A DNA stretch of 64,000 bases, taken from Gyromitra esculenta. Its lineage: Eukaryota > Ascomycota > Pezizomycetes > Pezizales > Discinaceae. The DNA lies in NCBI GenBank assembly GCA_038503075.1, contig JBCAML010000005.1:2294001-2358000 (forward strand), written 5' to 3'. The translations under genes were made by a program, and so were the position numbers. The notes beneath the pieces were generated by a model, which was not told the origin of the DNA, did not search any database, and was given only the letters and a program-made list of their open reading frames with translations. Of this stretch, positions 33,401-45,357 are shown in pieces; within the stretch, counting starts at the first letter, position 1; the number at the start of each line of letters is the position of its first letter.

Positions 33401-36400
33401 CCCTTTGGGGGGCATGCATTGAGAAGGCAAACAGGCAATAATCTTGACCCGGTTACCGCCACTTCCTGGAGTACAATTGTGACTTGTTTGGAGTACGTTC
33501 AAGTTATCATCCTAAGTGTTTTTTTCCCCCGAACCCTGGTTTCAAGACAGATTCCGTTCATTCGTGCATCCTTCTGATTAGAACGAGTTTCTCCGGGCTG
33601 TAGCAAGTTTTCACTCATATCCACGGCTTGGGTAGCTAGCTAGCTAGCTAGATACATGTACTATTTTAAAGGTAGCCGCTGACACGCTCTTTCAAATATC
33701 TTGGCATGGTTCAATCCAATGGCATCTGTAGAAAAAAATTAAAGCCGAAGGGTCACTCTCTGGGCCGCCCAATCATAACCCCAGTCGCCGATATAATTGG
33801 ACATTGGTTTTGTCTTTTGGACGTGCTATAAAAACGCTGGCTTTCCTACAATGACTTCATAGTGCCTAGCCCAAACGTTTCGTGCTGGGGGTCTGTACCC
33901 GGTGTTCAGCTCTAGTTACACGACCCGAGCGACAATCCCACAGCATGTTAAGAGAGACAAAATTTAATAGGTATGCTACACGTCCAATCAGTCTCACGAG
34001 CCCAACGAATCTCAGAACAGTAACTGGATGGGATACAAACACCGTCGTTAGCGTTAGATGGATATTGAAACACCCGTAACCGCATCTACTTATGGGAATA
34101 ATATGTGGAATATAATCACGGTATGCGACGATTCACTTGACGGAAAAAAAGCCCGTCCTCTAGCGGAACCAGTCAATAGAACTTCTAAGATGCTAAAAAA
34201 AAACATTATTCGATGCACTGGCGTGAGCATCAATATATCACCGTATGGTAATGCCATCTCTATGTGATGAGTCTCTGAATGCATCTCCAATGTGGATGAT
34301 AAAAGTAACAATTTATGGTACCCTGATCCCTAGTCTATCGCGCTCTACAATTGCTGCCATCAGTCAGGCATTGTCAGGTAAGGTAATGTTACTTTTTCCG
34401 AGAAAAGTAAAAACTATATGTCAGTGTACGATCATGACACAAAACGTATGTATACTATTCATACAAGAAGGAAAGTCCACACTCAGTACGCAAGAGTGGC
34501 TTGATTTAATCCCCCTTTCGGCTCGTGCATCCCCTCTACGAATGATGCGTAAATGATCCGAAGTACCTTCAAGAGTTCTCTGGAATCGTAGGCAGTTTGT
34601 TCTTCCCCCCCTTGAAGCACAGGTGCCTGACAGAGGGTCAAAGCGTCGAGAAGCATATTCTAAAGAGTTTATGGGATCCTGCTGGGGGGTTCAAGGCCAG
34701 TTTGAAGGCTGGCACCTGATGTTACAACCGCTCCGTGCAGCCACGTAATAAACCCATGGGGAGCCAATGGCCCGAATGATTCAATCCCTCTGGCCACATT
34801 GGTTCGGGTATCAGTCTGCAGTGGTGGCGACTATCAGGGCCGTGCTTCTGTCTGGGTCACACATTCTCGTCCAATCGATTTCTACATGATCATGCAAGGC
34901 TACTTACCATGGTAAGAGATACCTACACGAATCGGTTAGTTCCTAGATTGGAGGGGTGAAACGCCATCGTACATACCTCTATCGATAGCGGTGGGGGAAT
35001 TCTCTGTTATCATCCCTAGTTATTCGATATATTGGCAAACAAACTAGAGTTCAGGGAGTTGGCTCTTTCGGCGCTGGCAAGGGGCAGAGAGTATGAAATA
35101 TATTGGATCTGAAACGGCGAGGCATCTTTCGAAAAATACTTCGATAAAGGCGATTTTTACAGGGCCTTACTGTGATACCATCTGTACAAGTCTTATGATG
35201 TCATGAAATCAGGTATTCTAGCATGAAATATCACTCGCAAAATTGAAGCTGGGCTACTGAATCAGAACTTTTCTTCTCTTAGATATCGCTGTGGTCATGG
35301 GGCAACCCCGCCACTAGGTCTTCTAGCAAGAATAGCGGTCAAAGAGAGGGGGAGGAATCCCACAAGGCGCTTCGAGCAGTCACCAAAAAAAGTGAATTTG
35401 AGGTCTAATATCGATCAAAACTGTGCCGGAAAGTTCTCTGCTCCCGACAAGAGGTACGGTTCTGCGGCCAGGGGCAAACTGTACCTGCAGGAAATTCCGA
35501 CATGTAAGCCATGACAACGCCCCTGCAAAGAACGAAGTCTATACCTTGATAGTACATACATATCGATCGATTGCATGCCTCACAGAAAAGCTAATAACTG
35601 TCATCCTCGGCCTGCCGTATTATAAAATTATATTTTCCGTCTCCCAGGGACATCCTCGTCCCCTAGAAACTTCTATGCGTACGATTTACCTTCTAAAGAA
35701 CTCCGTGAAAAATTTTCATAGCTCGAGCACGGAATGTACGTAGGTGTATAACTGCATGCAGGAGTTTGTAGGGGATCGAGGGAATAGCTTTTCGGTCTCA
35801 GAAACCTAGATATGCAAACAGGCATCATGGGTGTCCGTGCTCCGCGCCTGAGGATTGGGATCGATGTCGGAGGTCAGTGCGGACGCAGTGAGATCTTCCA
35901 CGTAAGATTGTCTTAGACATTGCAATAGCAGTCGGGAAATGCCGAAATATGGTCTGCAAGGCAAATAATAGAGACCCTTGTCGTCCTATGCAGTACTTGT
36001 ATAGGATAGTCCCTGGTCGACGGTCTCAATAATTGTTTATTTTCTGGTATTACTTGGTGGCAGGTGTCGATCTTGCTGCTATAAGACAGCATATATATGT
36101 ACGTGTTTGCCTATTTTACTTGAACATATATTTGGGCTACTTATGACACGTTTACTCCATAGGGTGCCCTTTAAGGGATCATCGGGGTGTTTATAGCAGT
36201 CCTCTAGGCTTTTTTTTTGATAGGAGTCATAAATTATCACTCTTATCATGATCACTTAGCTGGGCTCTAAGAACTATAATCAATGTGCCAAATTTGTTGT
36301 TGTTTATTCGTTAGACACATTCAACCTGGTGTAGTAATAGGTTATGGTACTGTTTCGCAAAAAAGCCCAAAAAACTAAAACTAAAAAAAAAACTAAAAAA

Positions 36401-36797
36401 CTAAAATCCAAAACGATCCCAACTACCCAACTTCTTACCTAACTTCTAATGCACAAACAATAATAAATAAAACAAAAACAAACTCAAAGTCGTCCTTTCT
36501 ACGCGTACACTTCTTCTCGCCATTTTCCTTCCTCTCCTCTTTTCTATTTCCCGTGTGCTAAATTCTGGTACAACCACAACAAAAAGGGTAGTATTTTCCC
36601 GCGGAGTTTCTGCTCTGTTCCAAAGTCAATAAAGTCTATTACTAATATTCAGCGCTATGAGCTATGGACGTTATTCCATTTGAACAGAGTTTAAGTTGAG
36701 TAAAATAGCCTAACCACATATTATAACCCAAGTTATCTATAAAAACGTGTTATCGGCAACCGTTTTCAGGGGAGGCGTGTGGTCAATAGCGAGACCA
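30462..36797. other. Long gene-poor region
   Basis: No gene can be supported over 6.3 kb. It holds a TTGCTG hexamer run (30607-30630), a (TAGC)n tract (33632-33651) and A-rich stretches (36357-36420). An ATG-started ORF at 34245-34556 + (103 aa, with LSRSTIAAISQALSGK) has a protein-like composition but no recognised family or conserved neighbour, so it is not called. Confidence 0.4.
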
Positions 36798-37043
36798 TCA
36801 CCTCCTGCTAAATAGTCTCCGGGCTCCCGACCAAGAACAACGTAAATTATAGCTTGTACCATACTTTAGTAGATGCGGTGGGATGTGATTTCCACAGCAA
36901 TCCGGACATAGTCGTACGTATACAGTATCAACTTTCACCATTTGTTGGCAATCTTTGAGGGTTTGGATATTAAGACAAAGCGTGTTAGCAACGTAATATC
37001 GATGTCCGCATTGCTCCGCAAGGCATTCTGTTACGTTACACAT
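36798..37043 (-). CDS. CGH-family small Cys/His protein, copy 4
   Basis: An 81-aa single-exon ORF with ATG at 37043. The start MCNVTECLAEQCGH has Cys2, Cys7, Cys12 and His14. Further Cys are at about 23 and 32, and a L-C-P-D-C-C cluster lies at about 46-50, matching the C-x2-C position of its relatives. The tail is Arg-rich (SGARRLFSRR) and lacks the acidic part of other copies. Minus strand, as are the next three copies. Function unknown. Confidence 0.6.
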   Translation of the reverse strand: MCNVTECLAEQCGHRYYVANTLCLNIQTLKDCQQMVKVDTVYVRLCPDCCGNHIPPHLLKYGTSYNLRCSWSGARRLFSRR

Positions 37044-39526
37044 CTCTTTTGATTGATGATTGAGATAGATAGAGAACTAGTTGCGCAAGTGAGGTCTTCC
37101 TGTAGGTCTTGATAGAGCTGTGATATGAGTGAAAACTGAAATAATGAGTGGAGAAAGTAGGACTAGCTAGGAACTGCTGGGAAGATGATAAAATTCTTTG
37201 AGAAACGAGATGCTGCAGGGCTTTCAATTGTATGGGCTGCCTCAGAGAATAAAGCTTTAAAAGATGCTTATAGAATGGGTATCTACCCGTGACACTTGTT
37301 CCAAAAACTAGAACCAGAGGTGATGTCACCCTTTTGAGGGCTATTCTTATCTAACATAGATAATTTTAGATTCAATTACTGCGAATGATATCTGCCACGC
37401 GTGCATCGCTAGTCAGATCGTCAGTGTAACAGCCGTAAGGCCCACAAATCAGAAAGAGGGGTCAAGTATTACTTCGTTAGCCTCAAGATCTCGCCTGAAA
37501 CTAGCAAATGAGCTATTATACAGTGTAAGCCAAGCCCGGGATGGCGCAGACGAAAATATCCCCCGCCCAAGAGCAAACTTCCGGCTAGCTAGAACTGTTC
37601 ATTATCTACTCCTAAAGCACCCCCGCGCTCGCGCTCGATCCCGGTTAACTATCGCCCATGTTATCTTTCATCCACCTGTCAGCTCCGCTAGCCAATCCTA
37701 GTCTTTTTCAGAGGACTGAGTGTATTACTCTACTCAATCTCGGATCTGGATACTGGATCTGGCTTACCCATGTGGCTCGGGCTCATGGAATACGCCTTTC
37801 GTAGGTAAACGAGACCGGAATGTTAGATATCCTTCGCGATCTACAGGGATTAAGCAGTGTTCTAATCCATTACTCTTTAACCTACATTCTATCCTGACTA
37901 AACGGATACTTGCGTATAGCGACGTTGGTGAAATTAAAGAATCACGGCTTGTCTTGTTGTTAAGAAGGACTAAAACGCTGGTGCGTTAGACTCCCTTCAA
38001 ACAATCGCTTTCTTATGCCTAGAGATATATTCTGTTCTCAAAGAACTCTAAAGTCTTCAAACAAAGTCTCTACTGCTACCCCCCAGTAGCGCTTTTAGAC
38101 CGGAGAATTTAGCCCCAGCCCTCTCAGGGGCAAAAAACGTGTCCGAGAATCCTGAGTAAAATTTGGGGTTGTCATTTTGGCTCAATCTCAATTGAACCTA
38201 TTTCACGAGTGGCTTATGAGGGATCAGCCACTGATCAATATCTTTCTAGGAACGCCCTAGGTTTGCTCCCATCCTTTAGTCTGCTGTCTTGGCTATTTCC
38301 ATAGAAGGTGTGCAAATACAGGCAGTTACCAAGAGGGGCTTGAAATGCTATAGTTCTCCAGGGCGACTTGTACCAAATTAAGAAGGGGACGGAGGCGGCT
38401 TTGCTAAGGGTGTTAGAGTTTGTTCGCAGAGAAAATATCGCCAAATTCTCTGTGATTGGTGTAATACCCTAAACACCGATGGCGCCCCTCTTTGTAACGG
38501 CCTTTATTTTTCCAGCTTCTGTGGTACCTACCCTAAGGCAGAAAATAAGCATTTGTAGAGGTGAGGTACAAAACTATGGCTGGAACGCCAGCTCTCATAG
38601 TTAGTAGCCACGATCTCTAAGAATTTAGTAAGATCTGACTGTGCGCCACTTCTGCTCTTGAGTGCATCTACGTACATAGATGCGTTTTACCTCGAATCTT
38701 TTAACGATCTACGACTAGACGCTAATTGCAGATTTAGTTTTTAAAACTCTCAATTTTTTTAGTCTATGGATCGATGCCGCTACCCTTCTCTTTCAAAGAA
38801 AGATAGGAGCGGTAATAAATAAAATAAAAAACAGCCAAGATGTAGGTTCTGAGGTACGTTCTCTGATGGAAACTAAGTGCTAGGAACAGCAAATTCTACC
38901 GCTAGTCTTGTGATATACCACAGAACCGTGTACCAGCAGTACCGCGTATGCCGCGAAAAGCATTTAGTACATGCTGGTACGTATACATACCCAACACATT
39001 GTAAACTCCGCCTCTACTATCTTGACTCCCTAGTCTGAAAGTGAATGGTGGCATAGCTGTCTAATCGACATGTACCTAATGAAACGGATGGCTGCACGTA
39101 CGGGTACGGTTACATACAGAGAAACAATAGCGACAACAGAAACGTGTTAAGCCGACCTGCATTAATACAACCCAACCCACGCGGGTGTGCGATCATGAAT
39201 CGGCAGAGCACGCGATCTGAATATATGGCTTCTTTTAGCTTAGGTGTTATAACAGTAACGGTTGGTCGGACCATTACAGCAAACAAACAGCTTGATAATA
39301 AGAAAACGCGCTATAGTGAAGATATATGAAGTGATATAGAATCAATAAATACTACGTATTATCGAAAGCAAGATCAATCTATGATCCCGCTGAACAGTCC
39401 ACCCCCATAGCCACCAAACACCGTGGCAATAGCTGCTGCTATGACTGGCGTAGCTATAGGCGTCAAACCCCTCATCATCTCTATCCTGACTATCTATTAC
39501 TAAACTAAAGAGACCCAAAAACGCAC
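37044..39526. other. Intergenic, no gene seen
   Basis: Short open frames (37720-37989 +, 38235-38444 -) lack motifs and plausible starts. Nothing else recognised. Confidence 0.4.
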
Positions 39527-39748
39527 TTATAAACCTGCTGGCGGATTAACAATGGTTTCCTGCGCTTTCTGCGCTTCTACCGCAGCTTTTACCGCAGCGG
39601 CGCTACACGTGGCGCACCATGTCTTAGTCCGCTCATGCCGAAGAGGCCGTTTGTGTAAAGGCGTAATATAACAGTGAAGCGAATATCGCTTCTTGTGTGT
39701 TGATGTATGCCCACAATAGATATGGGTGGTGATGAATGTAACACACAT
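39527..39748 (-). CDS. CGH-family small Cys/His protein, copy 5
   Basis: A 73-aa single-exon ORF with ATG at 39748. It begins MCVTFITTHIYCGH (Cys2, Cys12, His14), then HCYITPLHKRP and WCATC, reproducing the third Cys and the C-x2-C pair. The C-I-T-P-L segment is also found in the copy at 48653 (CFITPLPIRHP), so these two are close relatives. The tail is Ala/Lys-rich and probably helical. A TATTTAAATAAAGGGTATAA stretch on the minus strand near 39857-39876 may be its core promoter. Confidence 0.68.
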   Translation of the reverse strand: MCVTFITTHIYCGHTSTHKKRYSLHCYITPLHKRPLRHERTKTWCATCSAAAVKAAVEAQKAQETIVNPPAGL

Positions 39749-41694
39749 TTCGATGGCGGTTGGACTAATCTGTATGGGTAGAGTAGAGACGCGCTGATGA
39801 TTTGCAGTGTGCTGAAAAGAAAGAAGAAAAGAAAGGCTAGGAAATCAGGGACTTCTTATACCCTTTATTTAAATACCAAGATGAATATGACCGTGAAGAC
39901 AGCGAAGACTCAACCTCATTAAGAGTTTCATGTTTAATGCGCGCAGGATCTCTGGTGTTGAGCATCACTAAATGTGGTTTTTCATCATGCATGTTCCACA
40001 TTCCAGCCGAAGGGGATTCATCTTTCATCAAGAGGACGCTCGTTCTAAGTGGGTGCTTCAGATCACCGAGAGATCCTCCGTATGATCTAGCCTTTATGAT
40101 TAGTATTTGGAGAGCCCAAAGGGGAAGCCATCAACACGTGACCTTAAGCTGCGCCTTTGGGGATATCAGCCTATGTCTTGTAATTATATAAGCCACCGAA
40201 AACACGGTTAAAATTTGATGTAGACCTTCGTATTAGTAGTGTCTCCAAGTTTCTGCTGCTTCAAGTTCGTGACCAGCAGCTCTGAATGTTGAATGGAGGG
40301 GTTTCACGTTATAATTAGGTAGAGGAGAAAAAGAACTCAGCGTCCAAATCCTGTTTGCTGGACAGATGAATTCGCACCGGCGCCATCCAGCAGGATCATA
40401 TAAAAAAGCATTCAGAGAGACACTCCTGGTGAATTCACTTGATTCGATAGGTGAACTGTTTCAAATAGTTCACGTCATTTGTTGCAGAAGAGCTTAATCC
40501 AGGGTTCGGCAAATCGGACCCAAAATAGAAGGCTGCAGTTGGACAGCATTTCGATAACGATAACTGGACGTCAATCTGATGATGGCGGGGCTGCACAGGG
40601 ATAGGCGATGCGAATCATCGATGGTGAATCGAACGTTAGCCAAATCCCTCCAGTTCAATTCAGTTCAATTCAATTCAACGTCCAACATTGCAATTGGGTA
40701 CCGGGATCGGTCAAAAATGTGCGATTGTGCAGATGAATGCTTTCCCATGTTAGAAAAGCCTATTTGATCTCCGATTCTATCGAAATCTCGTCCCAGATGG
40801 GATGCATCTTTTACCGGCAGTAGCTCATCGTGGCACCCACACCTCAGCAATCACGACACCTCACTCGGCGTGATGACGGCATTGGGAACCCCCTCAGTCA
40901 AGGAATTCATCGTTTTAATCGAATTCTACCATTCTGAACAAAGTTGCGATTTTGTTTTGTGCTTAGTTTGTTGGGATGAAAGACTTGATGATCATGAATC
41001 TTCTACGTACGAACAAGATACAACTTCTCTTGAAAAAAATCTGCAGCGGAAATTTTTTTTTTGAAGATCAAATTTGAGAATGAGGGGGAATTCACGTCTG
41101 ATGAGATCCTAAGAATCGATAATTTCCCTTCCCCTATATTCGCAGTCAGCTTCGTGGCCAAGCAGACGAGCGAGATATCTCCAAATTCACAATTTTGTGC
41201 CTACCTCTGCCCCGGAGAAGTTGTAGCCCTTTCTCAAGAATATGATCAAACATGAATCTCCCCTCCCCTCTCCCCTGAATGAATTTTCTTTGCAATTGAC
41301 GGTCGGTTGACTTCTCGGGCAGCGGAATGCCCGAAAAGCTTCAATGACATTCCTTTCTGCCCTGTGGCATCTTCTAAACACCATTCAGTCGCCCATACGA
41401 CACACCATTAACGAGAAAACTGAGATAAATATGAAATTGGGGAGAGGGGAGGGTGTGTGCGGGGACAGTATCGAGAGAGGAGGGGATAGCGAAGCTTTTA
41501 AGGACGAATATCCTGCATACAAAATTTGGACATTGGTGGATGTTTATGTCTGCCAACATATTCGAGGAGGAGGAAGATCGAGGATGAAGATCCCCACACT
41601 ATGCCAAGCCTCGCTTTCCCTCCCCCACCACCTCCCACCACCCTCCCTCCCTGTGCAAAATCTCTATAAATATCAAGAGGAATTCTCACAAATT
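39749..41694. other. Intergenic, no gene seen
   Basis: Contains TTCAA pentamers at about 40655-40678. Several motif-less open frames; none supported. Confidence 0.4.
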
Positions 41695-41946
41695 CTACCC
41701 CCGCTCGGCGCCTTCAGATGATTCCCCAGTTTTCGCATCGTCGATGCCCTCCATCCACTCCATCACCTGATGATATTTCTTCTCCTTGTCCCGCATATAG
41801 CACGTCGGACAGAGCGTATCCGCCTGGACCTGATCCGTGTTTTCGTTTGTGGAGGGGTGTGGGTTCGCTTTGCATCTGGAGTCTGTTGCCGCTTTGTTCT
41901 GGAACTTGTGGCGACAGTGGTAAGTCGTTGTGGTGTAACGGCACAT
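41695..41946 (-). CDS. CGH-family small Cys/His protein, copy 6 (CRH variant)
   Basis: An 83-aa single-exon ORF with ATG at 41946. The start MCRYTTTTYHCRH keeps Cys2, Cys11 and His13 but has Arg for Gly. Then come a third Cys (DSRCKANPH), LCPTC at about 46-50, and the tail KKYHQVMEWMEGIDDAKTG, very like that of copy 3 at 20332. The end is acidic. The frame overlaps long open frames on the other strand, but homology to its relatives decides the strand. Confidence 0.68.
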   Translation of the reverse strand: MCRYTTTTYHCRHKFQNKAATDSRCKANPHPSTNENTDQVQADTLCPTCYMRDKEKKYHQVMEWMEGIDDAKTGESSEGAERG

Positions 41947-42944
41947 GTTGCTTCCCTTCAGATTCTCGTTGGGGCTGGGGAGAGACGAGGTGGTTACTTG
42001 GTGAGCTTTGAGTTTTCGCGTAGTTTTTTTAATTTTTATATGTATGTATTTTAGATTTCCCGTGAGAATAAGATCTTCGCTCTCAAATTGCGAATCTGCT
42101 CACGAGGCGGAGAGAGAGGAGGGGGGGTAACGGGTCGAGGAGGACAGTCAAGCAGGGGGTATGTCTAGAATCGTGCTGATAAAAAAAATCAGAGATCAGT
42201 CTGAAGTCACGGATATTTATACTCACCCGACCAGGATAACCTTCAGGATCATCGTGTCGAAACTAAACCCTTTTCCATTCCCACGCTGAACAGGTTAGAA
42301 CAGTTGGCAACGGGGGGGGGGGTGGGTGGGGGGTGAGGGGATACGGTACGAGAGCTCTCATGACAATAGTTAGCTAGCTAGCTAGCTAGGCAAAGGGTAT
42401 CGTGAACGAGGCACGGGAAAAAAAAATGGTGGCCATTTCGACATGTCACTAAATAACCACGGTTCGATATATTGCCTGAGAGCCCCGCCTCCTCGGAGGG
42501 GAAAAAGTAGATGTAGGCCTATCAAGCTCTGCAGAATTAGATCTAGAAGTTTCAAGAGTAGTTCGATCTTGATCGTGTCGGGCCCAACAACACGTCTACC
42601 GACACATGGTTCTTTTTTTCTTTCTTTTCTTTTGTTTTCTTGTGGAGGTGGAGAAGGGGGCAGTGGTGGAGGCCATTGGGCATTTGACGGGAGCCGTGAG
42701 GTAATCCTTGTAAGGCACAGCTAAGAACCGTACATACACACATCAGTGCTGCAGGCTGGAATTGCAAAAAATAACTGCCAAATAAACAACCTCCCCCACC
42801 ATGGACCACGTGAACAGTACCAGGTTATCGTGGCACTTAAGAAGAGTAGCTAGGAGGCTGATTCCAGCTGAAGAGGAAGACGGAATCCCTCTCTCGCTCC
42901 CCCTCTGTCTCCCTCCCTCCCTCCCCCCCTCCCCCAGACTCATT
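41947..42944. other. Intergenic with simple repeats
   Basis: Contains a G-run (42311-42333), a (TAGC)n tract (42370-42390) and a C/T-rich block (42890-42940). No gene supported. Confidence 0.45.
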
Positions 42945-43304
42945 TCAACTCGGGCGGACAGAGGGGAAAGCTTCTCCCCAAGTTCCACCGGAGGTCCACC
43001 CGGAGCCGGTTTCACGGAGGGTTATAGTGATCGGTTTGTGTTTAATGGTCGCGGAAAACGTTTTCGTGAAAGCAAGAATTCTGATTTGAGCAACGTCCCT
43101 ATCAAACGTTATCACCGTTTGCGATGCATCACTTCCGAGGCTGTTCCTGAGCCTCACGGTCCGCACGGCTGGAATGGGTGTGGAGTGGGCATATAAGTCT
43201 ACTGTGCTCGCTCGCTCGCTGCAGCAGATGTCATCATGCCTAAGTGCAGTTTGTGTCATATATTCGTGCCCACATTCATATTGCAGGCTGTGTCTGACTT
43301 TCAA
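42945..43304 (-). pseudogene. CGH-family fragment without a start codon, copy 7
   Basis: An open frame whose first ~33 codons read KVRHSLQYECGHEYMTQ and DDICCSERAS, matching the family's x-Y-x-C-G-H and next Cys. No ATG begins the frame: the codon before KVRH is TTG, the frame runs open into the inverted repeat upstream, and the only nearby ATG (CCATGGTCC, minus strand about 43312) is in another frame with an immediate stop. Beyond about residue 35 the C-x2-C part cannot be recognised. It is likely a truncated copy, though an unseen 5' exon cannot be excluded. Confidence 0.55.
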
Positions 43305-43326
43305 TGGACCATGGTAGCTGTCAGGC

Positions 43327-43408
43327 GGGGTTAGGGTTGTATCGTCGATCTGCGATCTCGAGATCTTGAGGCTTATCTTATCGATAAGCGAGGCGCAACC
43401 CTAACCCC
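43327..43408. repeat. Inverted repeat with telomere-like TTAGGG arms and inner palindromes
   Basis: GGGGTTAGGGTTG at 43327-43339 is perfectly complementary to 43396-43408 (13 bp). Between them lie the palindromes CTTATCGATAAG (43377-43388) and an ATCTCGAGAT core near 43356-43365. It sits just upstream of the broken CGH copy. Confidence 0.7.
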
Positions 43409-43682
43409 CGTCCTCGCCCCCCTCCCGTCTCCCATCTCGTCCCACCAACATTTTGACTTCTCTCCCTCCCTCACCTCCACTCTCCATCTTCATGCGTCCA
43501 TGCAAAGCACAGGGAGTGTGGCAGGCCAGATGACACCTGGCCAACATGAATGAATGATCATGGTCTGGACACGCTCAGTCAATTGCCCTGTTATTCACGG
43601 TGATATCCCCCCGTTCTACATCTCAATTCCAACATACAACACCCCCAGCGTCCAGCCCAACATAAGCTAACTCAATATCAAA
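43409..43682. other. Upstream region of the P450 gene
   Basis: C/T-rich leader. No clear TATA box was recognised. Confidence 0.4.
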
Positions 43683-45357
43683 ATGTTTACATCTTGGATT
43701 ATCCTTTTCTTCCCCGCCCTCTATGTCCTGCATGTAATCTGTGAATACCTCAGCTCCCCTCTCCGCAGTGTCCCAGCCGCACACCCAACTGCCCCCTTCT
43801 CCCGTCTCTGGATCCTCTCCAAGAAACTCACAAATCAGAGCAACCGCTCGATCCACAAGGCACATCTAAAGCATGGCCCTGTCGTCCGTCTCGGTCCCGA
43901 GGAAGTCTCCATAAATGACCTGGGACTCGTGAAGGCTGTCTACTCGGCTGGGAGCGGGTTCGATAAGCCACCCTGGTACCACATTTTCACCAATTATGGG
44001 TTCGGTCCCCACTATTCCTTTTCCCTCTTAATTTCTACCAGCGCCTGGGAGAGAGCTCATGGATTCTTGTGTGTGTATATGCAACACGTAGATCACCGCC
44101 CATGTTCGCTCTGATCCATGGCAAGCCACATGCACAGAGGAAGAGGATGTTGTCGAACATCTACTCGAATTCCTCCATTTTCAATTCCTCGGCCCTCGCT
44201 GTGACGACCCGGACCTTTCTAGAGCTGCACTTGATCCCGTTATTATCGTCGCAACATACGCATGAGGTACACGATCTATACAATGCGTTAGCGATGGATT
44301 TCGTTACTGCTTATCTGTTCACATCGCGCCACTCGACCCGTTTCCTCGAAAACGAACGAGAGCGACACCATTTTTTTGTGGATCTCTATCAATCAAGGCG
44401 GAGATACTTTGCCTGGAGCAGCGAGCTACCGGGGCTTGTATGGCTCGTCGAGAAGGCCACATTTGGCTATTTCCCTATCGTTCCAGCATGGGTGGCCGAT
44501 GTGAACGCCGAGATCGAGGACTGGAATATGAAGATGTGCGAAGCCTGTGAAAGAGATATTGCCGAAAGCAAAACAGGCGACGAAGACTGCGTGTATTACC
44601 GACTTCGTGCGAACGGTGCAATCTCGAAGACAGAAGCGGCAAGTGAGATTCTAGATCATATCGGTTAGTTCTATGTCTTGAACCCCACCTGCAGAATAGA
44701 TATTAACAACTTATCAGGCGCTGGCCACGAGACCACCGGTGTGGCATTGACATACATAACGTATCATCTCTCCCTTTCTACTCGTCGTCAGGCCCTCCTG
44801 CGCACTGAACTCGCTTCCGTCGATGCATCAGCCACATTCAAGCAGGTTGATTCGCTCCCACTCCTCGATGCCATCGTACTCGAAACTCTTCGTCTCAATT
44901 CCCCTATTCCCGGTTCTCAGCCACGGATCACGCCGAAGGCTGGATGCACGCTCGGTGGATACCACATCCCAGGAGGCATAAGAGTCGCAGCCCAAGCCTG
45001 GAGTCTCCACCGTGAATTTTGGTCAGACCCCGAAGTGTGGCGACCGGAAAGATGGCTGGATGGTTCTGGGAATAAGGAAGAAGGCGAGAAGTGGCTGTGG
45101 ATGTTCGGCAGTGGAGGCAGAGGATGCGTAGGTAAGTGGTTGGCATTCTATGAGATGAAGATGACGCTTGCCGCGATCTACTCGAGATTTGAGACTTCGA
45201 TTGAGAATGACGATGGGATTGAGATGGACGATCGGTTAGTTATTTTATTTACCCTTCTTTCCCTCTTTTGTGATGCGAGGCTGATGAGGGTGTATGCGGC
45301 AGGTATACGACTGGACCGGTATCGAACCAACTGCTAGTGAGGTTCCACAAGTTATGA
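43683..45357 (+). CDS. Cytochrome P450 monooxygenase (four exons)
   Basis: A 486-aa fungal microsomal P450, which inserts oxygen from O2 into a small organic substrate using NADPH-P450 reductase. Exons: 43683-43999, 44092-44663, 44718-45234 and 45303-45357 (introns 92, 54 and 68 nt). Motifs: N-terminal membrane anchor (MFTSWIILFFPALYVLHVI), GPVVRLGPEEVSI, FDKPPWYHIFTNYG, AQRKRMLSNIYS, I-helix AGHETT, K-helix ETLRL (ExxR), PERW, and heme loop FGSGGRGCVG with the Cys ligand. Splicing the last intron replaces a long read-through with the usual short end (YTTGPVSNQLLVRF). Intron 1 uses a weak donor (GTTCGG). Substrate unknown. No polyketide, peptide or terpene synthase is nearby, so a role in a biosynthetic cluster is not indicated. 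Confidence 0.9.

Noticed and set aside
34245..34556. 103-aa ATG-started open frame with plausible composition
   Set aside because: No motif, no splice partner and no family recognised; kept only as a note.
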